Virus record (IMG/VR): IMGVR_UViG_3300009285_006554
Span: 1 to 59,395 of that record
Reading direction: 5' to 3' (one strand)
Length of the DNA: 59,395 bases
From: a virus
This document shows positions 47,653 through 56,047 of this stretch, one piece after another. Under the pieces are notes generated by a model. It had not been told where the DNA came from and made no database searches. It was given only the letters and a program-made list of their open reading frames with translations. Numbering within the stretch: the stretch's first letter is position 1; every line of letters starts with the position of its first letter. The position numbers and the translations under genes are program-made.

Positions 47653-49149
47653 ATGCCACCCAACCCGGAACTGCAGCTCATCTCTCTCATCGCTGAGACG
47701 GGTGAGCTGCGCCCCGTCCTCCGCGCCGGTCTCCGCAAGGAGATGATGTCCGGCGCGGAGGCACGGGCGATGTTCAAATACATCATGGACTACTTCCGCG
47801 GGACGGACACACGCAACCTCGTCCCCACCAGGGATCAACTCCTTGCACGCTTCCCAAGCGTGGACATCCCACCAGCACCGATCAAGAGGACAACACTGGC
47901 AGCGCTGGTGAAAGAGGTGCGCAACTTTTGGGTTGGCAAGCAGGTGGTGAAGATACTGGAGGACGGTCGGGAGACACTGGAGTTCGACCCGGACGCCTCC
48001 GTGTCCTTCATGCTCCACGACCTGCGCAACCTGGTGATGGGGTCACGCCCGGGTGGGGACATCATCCTGGCGGATGGGGCGCCGGATGCGTGGGAACGCT
48101 ACATGGCGGCCAAGTCGTCAGACGTCCTCCAGGGGATACCGTACCCGCAAGGTTGGGGCCGGTTCAACGACGATGGACGCCCACGGATATTGGACAGCAC
48201 AGGCCGGCAGGATCATCCACTCAACGAGCAGACGCGCGGGCTGATAGGGGGGCAACTGATCATCTTCTACGGCCGCCCAAAGAGCATGAAGACCTGGTCC
48301 GTTGTGGACATAGCCGCCGACGCCCACGCCAGGTACAACTGCCGGGTCCTGTTCTACACCAAGGAGCTTCGCCCCGAGCAGGTGGAAGACCGCATCCTCG
48401 CCCGCGAGGCCGAAGTGCTCTACAGCGCCATGCGCATGGGCACTCTGGACCCCTTTCAGGAAGCCGTTCTCCGCGACATCTCCCTGCGCATGGCGGAGGA
48501 GGAGACAAGGTTCAACAACGGGGGGCGGGCTCCTAGCCTGCTGATCACATCCGGATGGGGTGAGAGGGGTTCCAACGACATCGACTGCCTATACGCCAAG
48601 GCCGAGGAGTTCGAACCAGATCTGATCATCGCCGACGCTGCCTACCTCATGGAGGAGCACACCGGGGGGAAGAAGCAGATCTGGGAATCGATGACCAACG
48701 TGTCCCGGGCCCTGAAAAGGTGCGCCAACGACCTTGGGGTCCCCGTCGTCGCCACTACACAGGCGAACCGCTCCGGCGAGGACGGGAAGGGGCAGAACGT
48801 GTCTGAGATCGCCTACTCCGATGCCCTGGGGCAGGACTGCGACATGGCTGTCCGTGTCATCAAGCAGGAGCGGGACGGAGGTGACGGTGTGCACCTCGAC
48901 CTGGTCATTCCTGCCGCCCGCGAGATCACCCTGGCCGGACTTCGCCTGCATGTGATCCCAGCCACCACGATGAGGCTGGTCCACACCTATGAGAGCCAGC
49001 GGAGGATCCAGCAGATATTGCAGGGGGAGGCCATGGCCTACGCCGAGGAGCAGGATAGGGCCTCTAAGCGCGTTGCCGCCGCCCAATCCCGTTCCAAGAC
49101 ACAAGCTGCGCGCCGCCAGATGGATGGTGGCGATGGGAGGGAGCCATGA
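47653..49149 (+). CDS. DnaB-like replicative helicase
   Basis: A 498-residue hexameric-type helicase that should unwind the fork. The N-terminal 180 residues are helical. The RecA-like motor has IIFYGRPKSMKTWSVVD (Walker A, near residue 205-220, with Met where the second Gly usually is), FEPDLIIADAAYLMEE (Walker B), and VPVVATTQANRSGE (sensor/H3 motif). The C terminus is a basic tail. It overlaps the primase gene by four bases, as helicase-primase pairs often do. There is no clear Shine-Dalgarno before ATG 47653; coupling to the preceding gene four bases away is likely. Confidence 0.88.
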   Translation: MPPNPELQLISLIAETGELRPVLRAGLRKEMMSGAEARAMFKYIMDYFRGTDTRNLVPTRDQLLARFPSVDIPPAPIKRTTLAALVKEVRNFWVGKQVVKILEDGRETLEFDPDASVSFMLHDLRNLVMGSRPGGDIILADGAPDAWERYMAAKSSDVLQGIPYPQGWGRFNDDGRPRILDSTGRQDHPLNEQTRGLIGGQLIIFYGRPKSMKTWSVVDIAADAHARYNCRVLFYTKELRPEQVEDRILAREAEVLYSAMRMGTLDPFQEAVLRDISLRMAEEETRFNNGGRAPSLLITSGWGERGSNDIDCLYAKAEEFEPDLIIADAAYLMEEHTGGKKQIWESMTNVSRALKRCANDLGVPVVATTQANRSGEDGKGQNVSEIAYSDALGQDCDMAVRVIKQERDGGDGVHLDLVIPAAREITLAGLRLHVIPATTMRLVHTYESQRRIQQILQGEAMAYAEEQDRASKRVAAAQSRSKTQAARRQMDGGDGREP

Positions 49150-50096
49150 CCGTTGTGGCTCAACTTGCCGATCGATACCTCCCCGGGTGGCGCCAAGCAA
49201 CTGACGATCAGATAACTGCCCCATGCCCATTCCACCAGGAGAAGACGCCCGGCGGCTTCTACATCAACACCCGCAGTGGACTGTACTTCTGCCACGGGTG
49301 CCGGGCCGCCGGGAATTTCATCTCCCTGATGCGCGAGCTGGATGTCCCTCTACGGCTTCGCGCGGAGCTTGCTGAAGGGCTGGAAGAGGACCAACCAAAG
49401 AAGCGGCAGGAGATATTCCTGTTCTCAGAGCAGTTCGTGCTCAACGAGCAGCTCCTGGGGGTCTTCGACTACTGCCCCACGGACTTGCTGGAGGCCGGAT
49501 TTAGCAGGGAGCTGCTGCGCACCCATGATGTGGGATACGACCGGGAGCTTGAGAGGATCACATTTCCTCTGCGGGACATCCACGGGCGCCTTGTCGGAAT
49601 CTCCGGGCGGACCACGGTGGGGGACCGCCCGAAGTACCAGATGTACAAAGCCAAGCACCTGGTTCGCTTCAATGGTGCCTACCGGGGCTACACGATCAAG
49701 AAGAGCAACTACTTGTGGAGGATGGACAGGGTCTACCCGCGTCTATTCTTCGGGGAGGCCCAGAAGATCTACCTGGTGGAGGGGTACAAAGCCTGCCTGT
49801 GGTTGGTGCAGCATGGGTGGCAGAACACGGTAGCCCTCCAGGGGGTCTACCTGTCAAACGTGCAACTACTCCAACTGCAACGCCTTTCCGCGGAGGTCGT
49901 CATCCTGCTTGACAACACGGAGGACGCCCGCAAGGCTGCTCTTGACGCTGCTGAGCGCCTCTATGAAACAAACAAGGTTCGGATTTGTAGCTACCCGTCT
50001 GGCATGTTCGACGGGGCGCAGCCGGACGATCTGGACGAAGAACCGTTGAAACAAACACTGGATCAAGCACAACGCTACTACTGGAGAAAGAGATGA
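49146..50096 (+). CDS. DnaG-like primase
   Basis: A 316-residue primase that makes RNA primers for replication. The N terminus has a CHC2 zinc finger (CPFHQEKTPGGF then LYFCHGCRAAGN, about residues 27-56). The TOPRIM core has IYLVEGYKACLWL (catalytic Glu) and VVILLDNTEDARKA. In the last motif the usual D-x-D is D-x-T, so one metal ligand may be changed. The enzyme is short compared with cellular DnaG and lacks the C-terminal helicase-binding domain. It sits between the DnaB-like helicase and the zinc-rich protein, overlapping both. Confidence 0.85.
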   Translation: MTVVAQLADRYLPGWRQATDDQITAPCPFHQEKTPGGFYINTRSGLYFCHGCRAAGNFISLMRELDVPLRLRAELAEGLEEDQPKKRQEIFLFSEQFVLNEQLLGVFDYCPTDLLEAGFSRELLRTHDVGYDRELERITFPLRDIHGRLVGISGRTTVGDRPKYQMYKAKHLVRFNGAYRGYTIKKSNYLWRMDRVYPRLFFGEAQKIYLVEGYKACLWLVQHGWQNTVALQGVYLSNVQLLQLQRLSAEVVILLDNTEDARKAALDAAERLYETNKVRICSYPSGMFDGAQPDDLDEEPLKQTLDQAQRYYWRKR

Positions 50097-51244
50097 ACAG
50101 ATCACTTCCTGGCTTTAACCGGCGCTTGCGCCACACCGTCAACAAGCGCTCCTCCGGCCGCGGCGGCCGCCCAATGATGGGCATGCGTGTCGGACACCGC
50201 TTCAACCCCACCACCAAGTCCTCCTGGATCCGCCTGATCGCGGAGGAGCACACCTCCTACGATGGCAGCTTCGTGCCCTACTTCGAGTACACGGAGCACT
50301 TCGCCAAGACCCGCACCAACAAGGGGTTCATCTGCTCCCGCACCTGGGAGGAGGACTTCAAGGGGGACCTCAAGAGCAACGGTAACTGCATCGGCTGCCT
50401 CGAGCTGGGCATCCCGCAGGGCAGCGGGGAGAAGGCGCGCGATGCAGCGCGCGACGTCAGCATCCGCCGCATGTCCGCCTTCCTGGCACTCCATCTGGCG
50501 GACTACCACGACGTGGAGGCGCACGACGATCGTGGGCGCCCCCTGACCTACCGGGAGGAAAACAAGTGGCACAAGAAGGGTGACCCCATCATGCGCCGGG
50601 TTGAGTGCACGGGCCGCGGGTGCCGGGAGTGTCTCGCCCGGCGGCCGAAGGTCTTCGGCAAGCTCGTGCACTGGAGCGTGGGTGGTGGGCACCTCGGGCA
50701 GATCAGCGCCTTCGCCGACTCCCTGGAGATGAAGTGCAAGAACTGCAACGGCAAGCTCGAGGCGGTCATGTTCTGCTGCCCCGCGTGCAACGAGATACTG
50801 CTCGACCTGACCGACTCCCGCAACGACACGATGACCGACGAGGACATCCTGGCGGTGGTGGGCAAGCCGGTGAACTGCCGCCACTGCCGCCACCTCGACT
50901 TCCCCAAGCCGCTGTTCGAGTGCGACTCCTGCCAGAACCCCCGCTCCACGTCGCTGTTCGACGTGTCCTTCTGCATCAAGAAGACCTCCGACCAGATCCC
51001 CAAGCTGTTCTTCGAGGATCACAGGCTGGAGGATATCCCCAAGGACCTGGCCGCGATGCTCCCCGTCGACAAGGACGGCAACCCGCGCAACATCCTGCAC
51101 CGCATCTTCACCCCCGACGACATGCGCCGGCAGTGTGACGTCCTGCAGGTCAGGAACCCCTTCGGGGATGACCCCAGCCAGGAGCGCTACACGGGGTACG
51201 ACGACCCCGGCGCCGATGAGGGCGACGACCTGGACGTCCACTAG
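50093..51244 (+). CDS. Four-zinc-site protein with acidic tail, candidate single-strand DNA-binding protein
   Basis: A 383-residue protein with a basic N terminus (FNRRLRHTVNKRSSGRGGRP) and four Cys clusters: C-x18-CIGC (near 82-103), CTGRGCREC, CKNCNGKLEAVMFCCPAC, and CRHCRHLDFPKPLFECDSC. It ends in an acidic tail (DPGADEGDDLDVH), as many phage and bacterial single-strand DNA-binding proteins do to recruit partners. No other candidate for such a protein is visible in the module, and this gene lies between primase and DNA polymerase. The role is therefore inferred from architecture and place; no standard OB-fold signature was recognised. Confidence 0.55.
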   Translation: MNRSLPGFNRRLRHTVNKRSSGRGGRPMMGMRVGHRFNPTTKSSWIRLIAEEHTSYDGSFVPYFEYTEHFAKTRTNKGFICSRTWEEDFKGDLKSNGNCIGCLELGIPQGSGEKARDAARDVSIRRMSAFLALHLADYHDVEAHDDRGRPLTYREENKWHKKGDPIMRRVECTGRGCRECLARRPKVFGKLVHWSVGGGHLGQISAFADSLEMKCKNCNGKLEAVMFCCPACNEILLDLTDSRNDTMTDEDILAVVGKPVNCRHCRHLDFPKPLFECDSCQNPRSTSLFDVSFCIKKTSDQIPKLFFEDHRLEDIPKDLAAMLPVDKDGNPRNILHRIFTPDDMRRQCDVLQVRNPFGDDPSQERYTGYDDPGADEGDDLDVH

Positions 51245-51249
51245 CCGTC

Positions 51250-52665
51250 ATGTGGCAGCAACTCCCTGAGCCGGAGTGGGTATCCACTCCGGAACGGACG
51301 CTCCAGGTCTGCCGGGAGATCCGGGACTGGAGGCAGTGCGCGATAGACACCGAGACCACCGGGTTGGATCGGCAGAAGGACTTCGTCAAGTTCTGGTCCC
51401 TCTGCCCCCACCCGGGGGTTCGGTACTGTCTGCCTGCCTCCATGCTCCCGGTCTTTTCCGCGGAGCTCGTCGCGAACCCGTACATCACCTGGATTCTCAC
51501 AAATGCGACATTCGATACGGCCATGCTCGAGAACAGCGGTGTGCCCCTGTTCGCGGGGCCCATCCGCTGCACCATCGTCATGGACTGGATGTTCGACGAG
51601 AACCGAGTGGGGCGTCATGGATTGAAGCAGTCCGCCAAGGACCACCTGCAGTTGACCATGAAGGAGTTCACAGAGGTGTTCCCGAAGGACCGCGGCGAGT
51701 CCATATCGGACGCCATGGATCGCCTTATGGAGATGGACCCCGCGGCAGGGATCGACTACGCCTCCATGGATGCCTGGGCCTCGCTGGGTGTGCACAACTT
51801 CCTGGAGGCTGAACTGTCCCGGCAGTACACCTACTACGGGGCCTCCCTCTTGGATGTCTTCCGGGAGATTGAGGTGCCCTACACCAAGCTCCTGCACATC
51901 ATGCAACGCCGCGGCGTTCCGGCATCAGAGCAGTACCTTCTCACCCTGAAGGAGCCTCTGGAGCGCGATGTGGCTCTTGCCCGCCGGGAGTTCACCCGGA
52001 TCGTAGGTAGGGAGGTCAACCTCAACAGCCCCAAGCAGCTGCAGAAGGTGTTCCTCGATGACCTGGGGCTCCCACCACTCAAGTGGACGAAGGGGGGCGC
52101 GAGCGGAAAGCGTCAGCCGTCGGTGGACGAAGACGTCCTGGTAAGGTACGCCGCCGACGGTGTGGAAGCAGCGATTGTCCTGATGAAGCACCGCAAGCTG
52201 GACAAGATGCTGGGCACCTACGTCATTGGCTTGCTCTCCCGCCTGGGTGCAGATTCGCGCATCTACACCAGCATCCTCCAGCACGGAACGCGCACAGGGC
52301 GCATCTCCTCCAGGGAGCCCAACCTGACGAACCTCCCGCGCCCCGACAGTGACGAGTATGCACTGCGCGGAGCGATAGTGGCCCCCAACGGGCGCCGGCT
52401 AAAGGCGGCCGACTACGGCCAGATGGAACAACGGGTTCTGGCCGATCTGTCTGGCGACGAGAACATGTGCTCTGTGATCAGTCGCGGGTGGGACATCCAC
52501 ATGGGCACCGCGAGTGTCATGTACGACGTGCCCTACGAGGAACTTGTCGCGGCCAAGAAGCAGGCCGGTAAGATGGAGCACGACAAGATCCCGAAGGACC
52601 GATGGCCTCAAAGGGTCACCTATCTGATGCTGCTGCGGCAAATCGCCAAGGCAATTGGCTTCGGT
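51250..52665 (+). CDS. DNA polymerase I-family polymerase, exon 1 (residues 1-472)
   Basis: First exon of the replicative DNA polymerase; spliced to 53306-53920 it gives 676 residues. The 3-prime-5-prime proofreading exonuclease is intact: IDTETTGLD (Exo I), TNATFDTAML (Exo II) and YASMD (Exo III). There is no 5-prime nuclease domain. The palm begins with HGTRTGRISSREPNLTNLPR, and motif A is AADYGQMEQRVLADLSGD with the metal-binding Asp. The exon ends inside motif B, at RQIAKAIGFG, exactly after a GGT codon. Without splicing the frame runs only to a stop shortly downstream and lacks motif C. The gene follows the zinc-rich protein by five bases. Confidence 0.93.
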
Positions 52666-53305
52666 CAACACACAGGCCGAAGAGAAACCTGCTCAAAACG
52701 GGGAAACCTAAGTGCCACGGCATAAGGCAATCCCGTGCTGCGCCGCCAGGCGTAGTGTATCGACTTGTGATCGCTACTCAGCGATCCTCAATGACGTACC
52801 TGTGTTCAGCAGGTCGGGTAGTCAACCCCGCAAACCGTCATTGACACGGCAGGCGAGGAGCGTAGTATTTGGACTATGGCAACGGCAACCATCGTGTGCA
52901 TCGACTGCAGGAAGAGGACTGTTCGCACTGGGCAGAATCAAAAGCGCTGCCCTAAGTGCCGACGATCCAACCACTTGCGGAAGTGCAAAGAACGATGGCA
53001 CCAGAACTACGAGAAGAAGGGGTACAACCAGAAGGGGCCAAACAACAACCACTGGAAAGGTGGTTGCTCTCCTGACTACTACCGGGAGATCGCAAAAGAA
53101 GCACATGGCCAACTCTGTATGCTCTGTGGCAATCCGGCAGTCCTTGTTCACCACAAGGATGCAGATCGCCGCAACAGCGACCCCTCCAACTTGGAGGTCC
53201 TGTGCAAGCGTTGTCATCAGGTTCTGGTGCATGACTGCACGCAGAACCTGCCCCAGTTCAAATCCTCGAAGGTATAGTCAGTCCCCTGGGAAACCAGGGA
53301 TTCAG
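52666..53305 (+). mobile_element. Group I intron carrying an HNH gene
   Basis: A 640-base self-splicing intron in DNA polymerase motif B. P1: exon end CTTCGGT pairs with GCCGAAG (52675-52681 region), leaving the diagnostic U.G pair at the splice site. P7: GACTAT (52872-52877) pairs with ATAGTC (53274-53279). P9: CCCTGG-GAAA-CCAGGG (53284-53299), a GNRA tetraloop. The intron ends in G (53305), and the joined frame reads GFG-TLNYGEG, restoring motif B. The HNH frame lies wholly between the two P7 strands. The P4-P6 core is plausible but I have not folded it fully. Confidence 0.92.
52876..53277 (+). CDS. Intron-encoded HNH homing endonuclease
   Basis: A 133-residue HNH endonuclease that should cut intronless copies of the polymerase gene. 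The N terminus has a zinc pair set (CIDC, CPKC) and a GPNNNHWKGG element of the NUMOD3-type DNA-binding motif. The HNH core is GQLCMLCGNPAVLVHHKDAD then NSDPSNLEVLCKRCHQ. The ATG overlaps the 5-prime strand of P7 and the TAG overlaps the 3-prime strand, so coding sequence and ribozyme core are interlocked. Confidence 0.9.
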   Translation: MATATIVCIDCRKRTVRTGQNQKRCPKCRRSNHLRKCKERWHQNYEKKGYNQKGPNNNHWKGGCSPDYYREIAKEAHGQLCMLCGNPAVLVHHKDADRRNSDPSNLEVLCKRCHQVLVHDCTQNLPQFKSSKV

Positions 53306-53920
53306 ACGCTGAACTACGGAGAGGGCACTGCAGCCCTGGCCCTGAAATTGGGTATCACCAAGGAAGAGGCCGAATCACGCATCGAGGACTACTTCCGTCC
53401 CTACCCCGGCGTCCGCGCCTTCATCGACGACACACATGACTCTGTGGCCGAGATAGGGGAAGTCTACACCATAGTGGGGCGCAAACGCCGACTGCCAGAA
53501 GCTGTCTCGGACTGGCGCGAGGGGTTTTACGGGGCGAACTGCAGGTGGGTCGAGCGTCGCCCGGGCCCCTACGGGGCGCAGGCTATGCGGCAGTCAGTCA
53601 ACTCCAGGATACAGGGATCTGTTGGAGACATCCTCAAACTGGCACAGCTCCGGATTGAGGGTATCGAGGGTTTCGAGAACGAGCATGCGGAGCGGCTGCG
53701 CGAGCTGGGGTACCAGCAGCTACTGCAGATTCACGACGAGGTCCTGGGGGAGGAGCCTGATGAACCCGGGGTGGATGAAGAAGTCAACCGCCACCTGCTT
53801 GCCGTGATGGAGAACCCTCTCGTGGACATGCCCGAGCGCCTCGGCATGCCCATGAGAAAGTTGAAGGTTCCTCTGACGGTGGATATTGGCAGTGGGCGTA
53901 CCTGGATAGAGGCGCACTAA
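53306..53920 (+). CDS. DNA polymerase I-family polymerase, exon 2 (residues 473-676)
   Basis: Second exon, 204 residues plus stop. It resumes motif B with TLNYGEGTAALALKLGITKE and contains the fingers/palm helices (SRIEDYFRPYPGVRAFIDDT), a G-R-K-R-R-L-P element and motif C, LLQIHDEVLGEE, whose His-Asp-Glu is catalytic. It ends with WIEAH. Read alone it is in frame with sequence inside the intron, but no sensible start exists there; it is expressed by splicing to 51250-52665. Confidence 0.93.
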   Translation, partial: TLNYGEGTAALALKLGITKEEAESRIEDYFRPYPGVRAFIDDTHDSVAEIGEVYTIVGRKRRLPEAVSDWREGFYGANCRWVERRPGPYGAQAMRQSVNSRIQGSVGDILKLAQLRIEGIEGFENEHAERLRELGYQQLLQIHDEVLGEEPDEPGVDEEVNRHLLAVMENPLVDMPERLGMPMRKLKVPLTVDIGSGRTWIEAH

Positions 53921-53932
53921 GGAGAAGCACCC

Positions 53933-54115
53933 ATGTGTGACGAGATGGAGAAGTACGGCGTGGATGTGGACGCCGATGGCAAGACCAAGACCGCCGGGGA
54001 GGGTCCGACCCGCTGCCCGAGCTGTGGTGGTGTCGTGAAGTACCACGGCCGCATCCCCCGCTGCGAGAACTGCGGTACGGAGCCGTTCGAGAAGGAGGTG
54101 AGGCAGGATGGCTAG
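53933..54115 (+). CDS. Small zinc-ribbon protein
   Basis: A 60-residue protein: a charged N-terminal half and one zinc ribbon, CPSCGG...CENCG (residues about 28-47). It starts behind GGAGAAGCACCC and overlaps the RecA-like gene by eight bases. Single-ribbon proteins often bind nucleic acid or polymerases. No specific function can be assigned. Confidence 0.6.
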   Translation: MCDEMEKYGVDVDADGKTKTAGEGPTRCPSCGGVVKYHGRIPRCENCGTEPFEKEVRQDG

Positions 54116-55508
54116 GAAAGCTCCTGCGAAGAAGGAGGCCGGGAAGCGCGCGGCCGCCAAGAATCTGGGAACTCCAACTGTGGCTGCACGGGAGGTGGGG
54201 CAGGGCATCATTGTGCACCCGGTGAGCAGCTTCGCGCGGAAGTCGCCGCGGGAAGTGATGAACTACATCAACATGGAGTTTGGCACGACCGGCCCCGTGG
54301 TGCGCCCCGCATCCGCTTCCTGGAACTCCTTCGATCTGCGGAGGCCCTCCGGGATCACCTCTCTGGACCTGGCAGTGGGGGGCGGTCTCCCCGCTGGGGG
54401 GATCAGCCAGTTGGACGGTCCGGAGAGCACTGGCAAGAACTTCCTGCTGTTCTTGCACATGGCGGAGTGCCAGAGGATCTACGGCAAAGCATCCTGCCTG
54501 GCCATGGTGAGCCTCGAGACCGCCATGGACAAGCGCTTCGCGCAGAAGTGTGGTGTGCAGGTTGCCATGAGCCCCTACGACATCGTGGTTGAGAACCGCT
54601 CCCGGGCGCGGCGCAACCAACCGCCGATGAGCGACTCGGAGGTTCGGGAAGCGACGGAGACGCCCACCATCGGCGAGTTCATGATCCTCGACCAGGGGCC
54701 TGTGGAGCGCATCCTTGAGGGGCTAGTGGAGGTGATCAAGTCCAACACGTGTCAGATCGTGGGTGTGGACTCCTGGGATGCTGTTCTGACCCACCAGGAG
54801 CGGGAGACGCGTTTCGGCGAGTTCGCCCAGCGTGCCTCGGGGGCCACCCTGGAGACGCAGTTCACGAAGAAGATGGACGACGCTCTGTCGGCTATCTACA
54901 GGTGCCCCGCATGTGGTGCGGCGCCGCTGTCCAACAGGGCCACAGACAAGGCGACGAACCGCTACAAGTACTACTGCCCCAGCGGCACCTGCGGGTGGGG
55001 TGGCCTGGACCCTGCCGTGGAGGTCAACGAGACCACCATCATCGGCATCCGGCAGGTGCGCGCCAAGCAGGCGCAGGGAGGGATGCCCGCCTTCGGTCGT
55101 AAGTACCAGTCGGTAGGGTCCCACGCGATGAAGCACGCGAACCTGATCAAGCTGTCCCTGCACCCCGGGGCGCGACTGCCGAAGGAGACCGACAAGCCGA
55201 AGATCGGCAAGGAGGTGAACTGGGAGGTGGAGAAGGCCAAGTGCGGCTGCCACGAGGGGGCCCGTGGAACGTTCAGCATGTTCTTTGACACGATGAGCGT
55301 CGACGTCTACTCCGATCTGGTGACCACCGCCGCCCGGCTGGGTGTGATCACTCAGGGGGGCGCCTACTACAGAATCCCCCACCTCGACATGAAGGTGAAT
55401 GGGAAGCCCAAGCTGATCGAGCTAATCGAGGAGCAGCCGGATCTCTGGAATGAGATCCGAGACCGCTGCTACGTTGAGGGTGGGTGGCCCGGGGTGAGGT
55501 TCAAGTGA
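54108..55508 (+). CDS. RecA-like recombinase with zinc insertion
   Basis: A 466-residue strand-exchange ATPase. A basic Lys/Ala N terminus precedes the core: SGITSLDLAVGGGLPAGGIS (ATPase entry, about 81-100), QLDGPESTGKNFLLFL (Walker A, with Asn111 where RecA has Thr), AMVSLETAMD (catalytic Glu region) and CQIVGVDSWDAVL (Walker B, about 215-227). Residues about 266-298 are an insertion with CPAC...CPSGTC, likely a zinc ribbon, between ATPase motifs where bacterial RecA has loop L1/L2 region. It is larger than bacterial RecA (about 350 residues). Context with Cas4-like nuclease, RusA-like resolvase and UvsW-like helicase makes a complete recombination set. Confidence 0.82.
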   Translation: MARKAPAKKEAGKRAAAKNLGTPTVAAREVGQGIIVHPVSSFARKSPREVMNYINMEFGTTGPVVRPASASWNSFDLRRPSGITSLDLAVGGGLPAGGISQLDGPESTGKNFLLFLHMAECQRIYGKASCLAMVSLETAMDKRFAQKCGVQVAMSPYDIVVENRSRARRNQPPMSDSEVREATETPTIGEFMILDQGPVERILEGLVEVIKSNTCQIVGVDSWDAVLTHQERETRFGEFAQRASGATLETQFTKKMDDALSAIYRCPACGAAPLSNRATDKATNRYKYYCPSGTCGWGGLDPAVEVNETTIIGIRQVRAKQAQGGMPAFGRKYQSVGSHAMKHANLIKLSLHPGARLPKETDKPKIGKEVNWEVEKAKCGCHEGARGTFSMFFDTMSVDVYSDLVTTAARLGVITQGGAYYRIPHLDMKVNGKPKLIELIEEQPDLWNEIRDRCYVEGGWPGVRFK

Positions 55509-56047
55509 GCGCCGTTAGCTTCACGATGGTGCTCTCGGAGAAGCCCGTCCGGTTGGTCTGCGATGTGTGCCGGCAGTCCCGCATCTGCATGTCCTACTCC
55601 CTGCAGCACGCGGGGCATCCCGTCCGAGAGTCCCACATCTGCCACGACTGCGGTACACAGGGGGTGCGTGTATCCTTCGAGGTCCCTGTCGCCATCCAGG
55701 ATGCGCGGGGTCGTGCCATCGTGCACGAGTCTCGTCGGCTGGAGCAGGTCTTGGCCGACGATATGAAGGCACGCACACAGCCGGCTTCCGGGGCCACCCG
55801 TTCTGGGAGCTACAAGGGGGACGTGCGCAAGCTGGGGGGTTGGTTGGTGCAGCACAAGTTCACGGACTCCCTGAGCACGTGGACCCTACGCCTCGCCGAC
55901 GTCACCCAGGTCATCCGAGAAGCAACCGATGTACATGAACTGCCCCTGCTGGTGGTGGAGTTCCGCCGCCTGCGGGAGCGCCTGGCAATCCTGCCATTCA
56001 ACATCCTTGAGGAGCTAACCGATGGGTTCACTGTACCGCATAGCTGA
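55505..56047 (+). CDS. Cys-rich hypothetical protein between recombinase and nuclease
   Basis: A 180-residue protein from GTG 55505, which overlaps the RecA-like stop (GTGA). The N-terminal 60 residues have CDVCRQSRICMSYSLQHAGH and then HICHDCG, suggesting one or two zinc sites. The C-terminal half is helical (LPLLVVEFRRLRERLAILPF). It overlaps the nuclease gene by 26 bases. Family not recognised; recombination partner inferred from context. Confidence 0.55.
   Translation: MSAVSFTMVLSEKPVRLVCDVCRQSRICMSYSLQHAGHPVRESHICHDCGTQGVRVSFEVPVAIQDARGRAIVHESRRLEQVLADDMKARTQPASGATRSGSYKGDVRKLGGWLVQHKFTDSLSTWTLRLADVTQVIREATDVHELPLLVVEFRRLRERLAILPFNILEELTDGFTVPHS

Noticed and set aside
46318-48018. A 566-codon minus-strand frame opposite the DUF932-like gene
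   Set aside because: Composition is that of a shadow frame (Val/Leu/Gly/His-rich), it crosses two good plus-strand genes, and no promoter or ribosome site supports it.
52712-53305. The long frame starting at 52712 as an independent gene before polymerase exon 2
   Set aside because: Its first 198 codons lie in the group I intron and overlap the HNH gene in another frame; only the part from 53306 encodes polymerase.
54723-55382. A 219-codon minus-strand frame opposite the RecA-like gene
   Set aside because: Shadow-type composition and no ribosome site, while the plus strand has intact RecA-like motifs.
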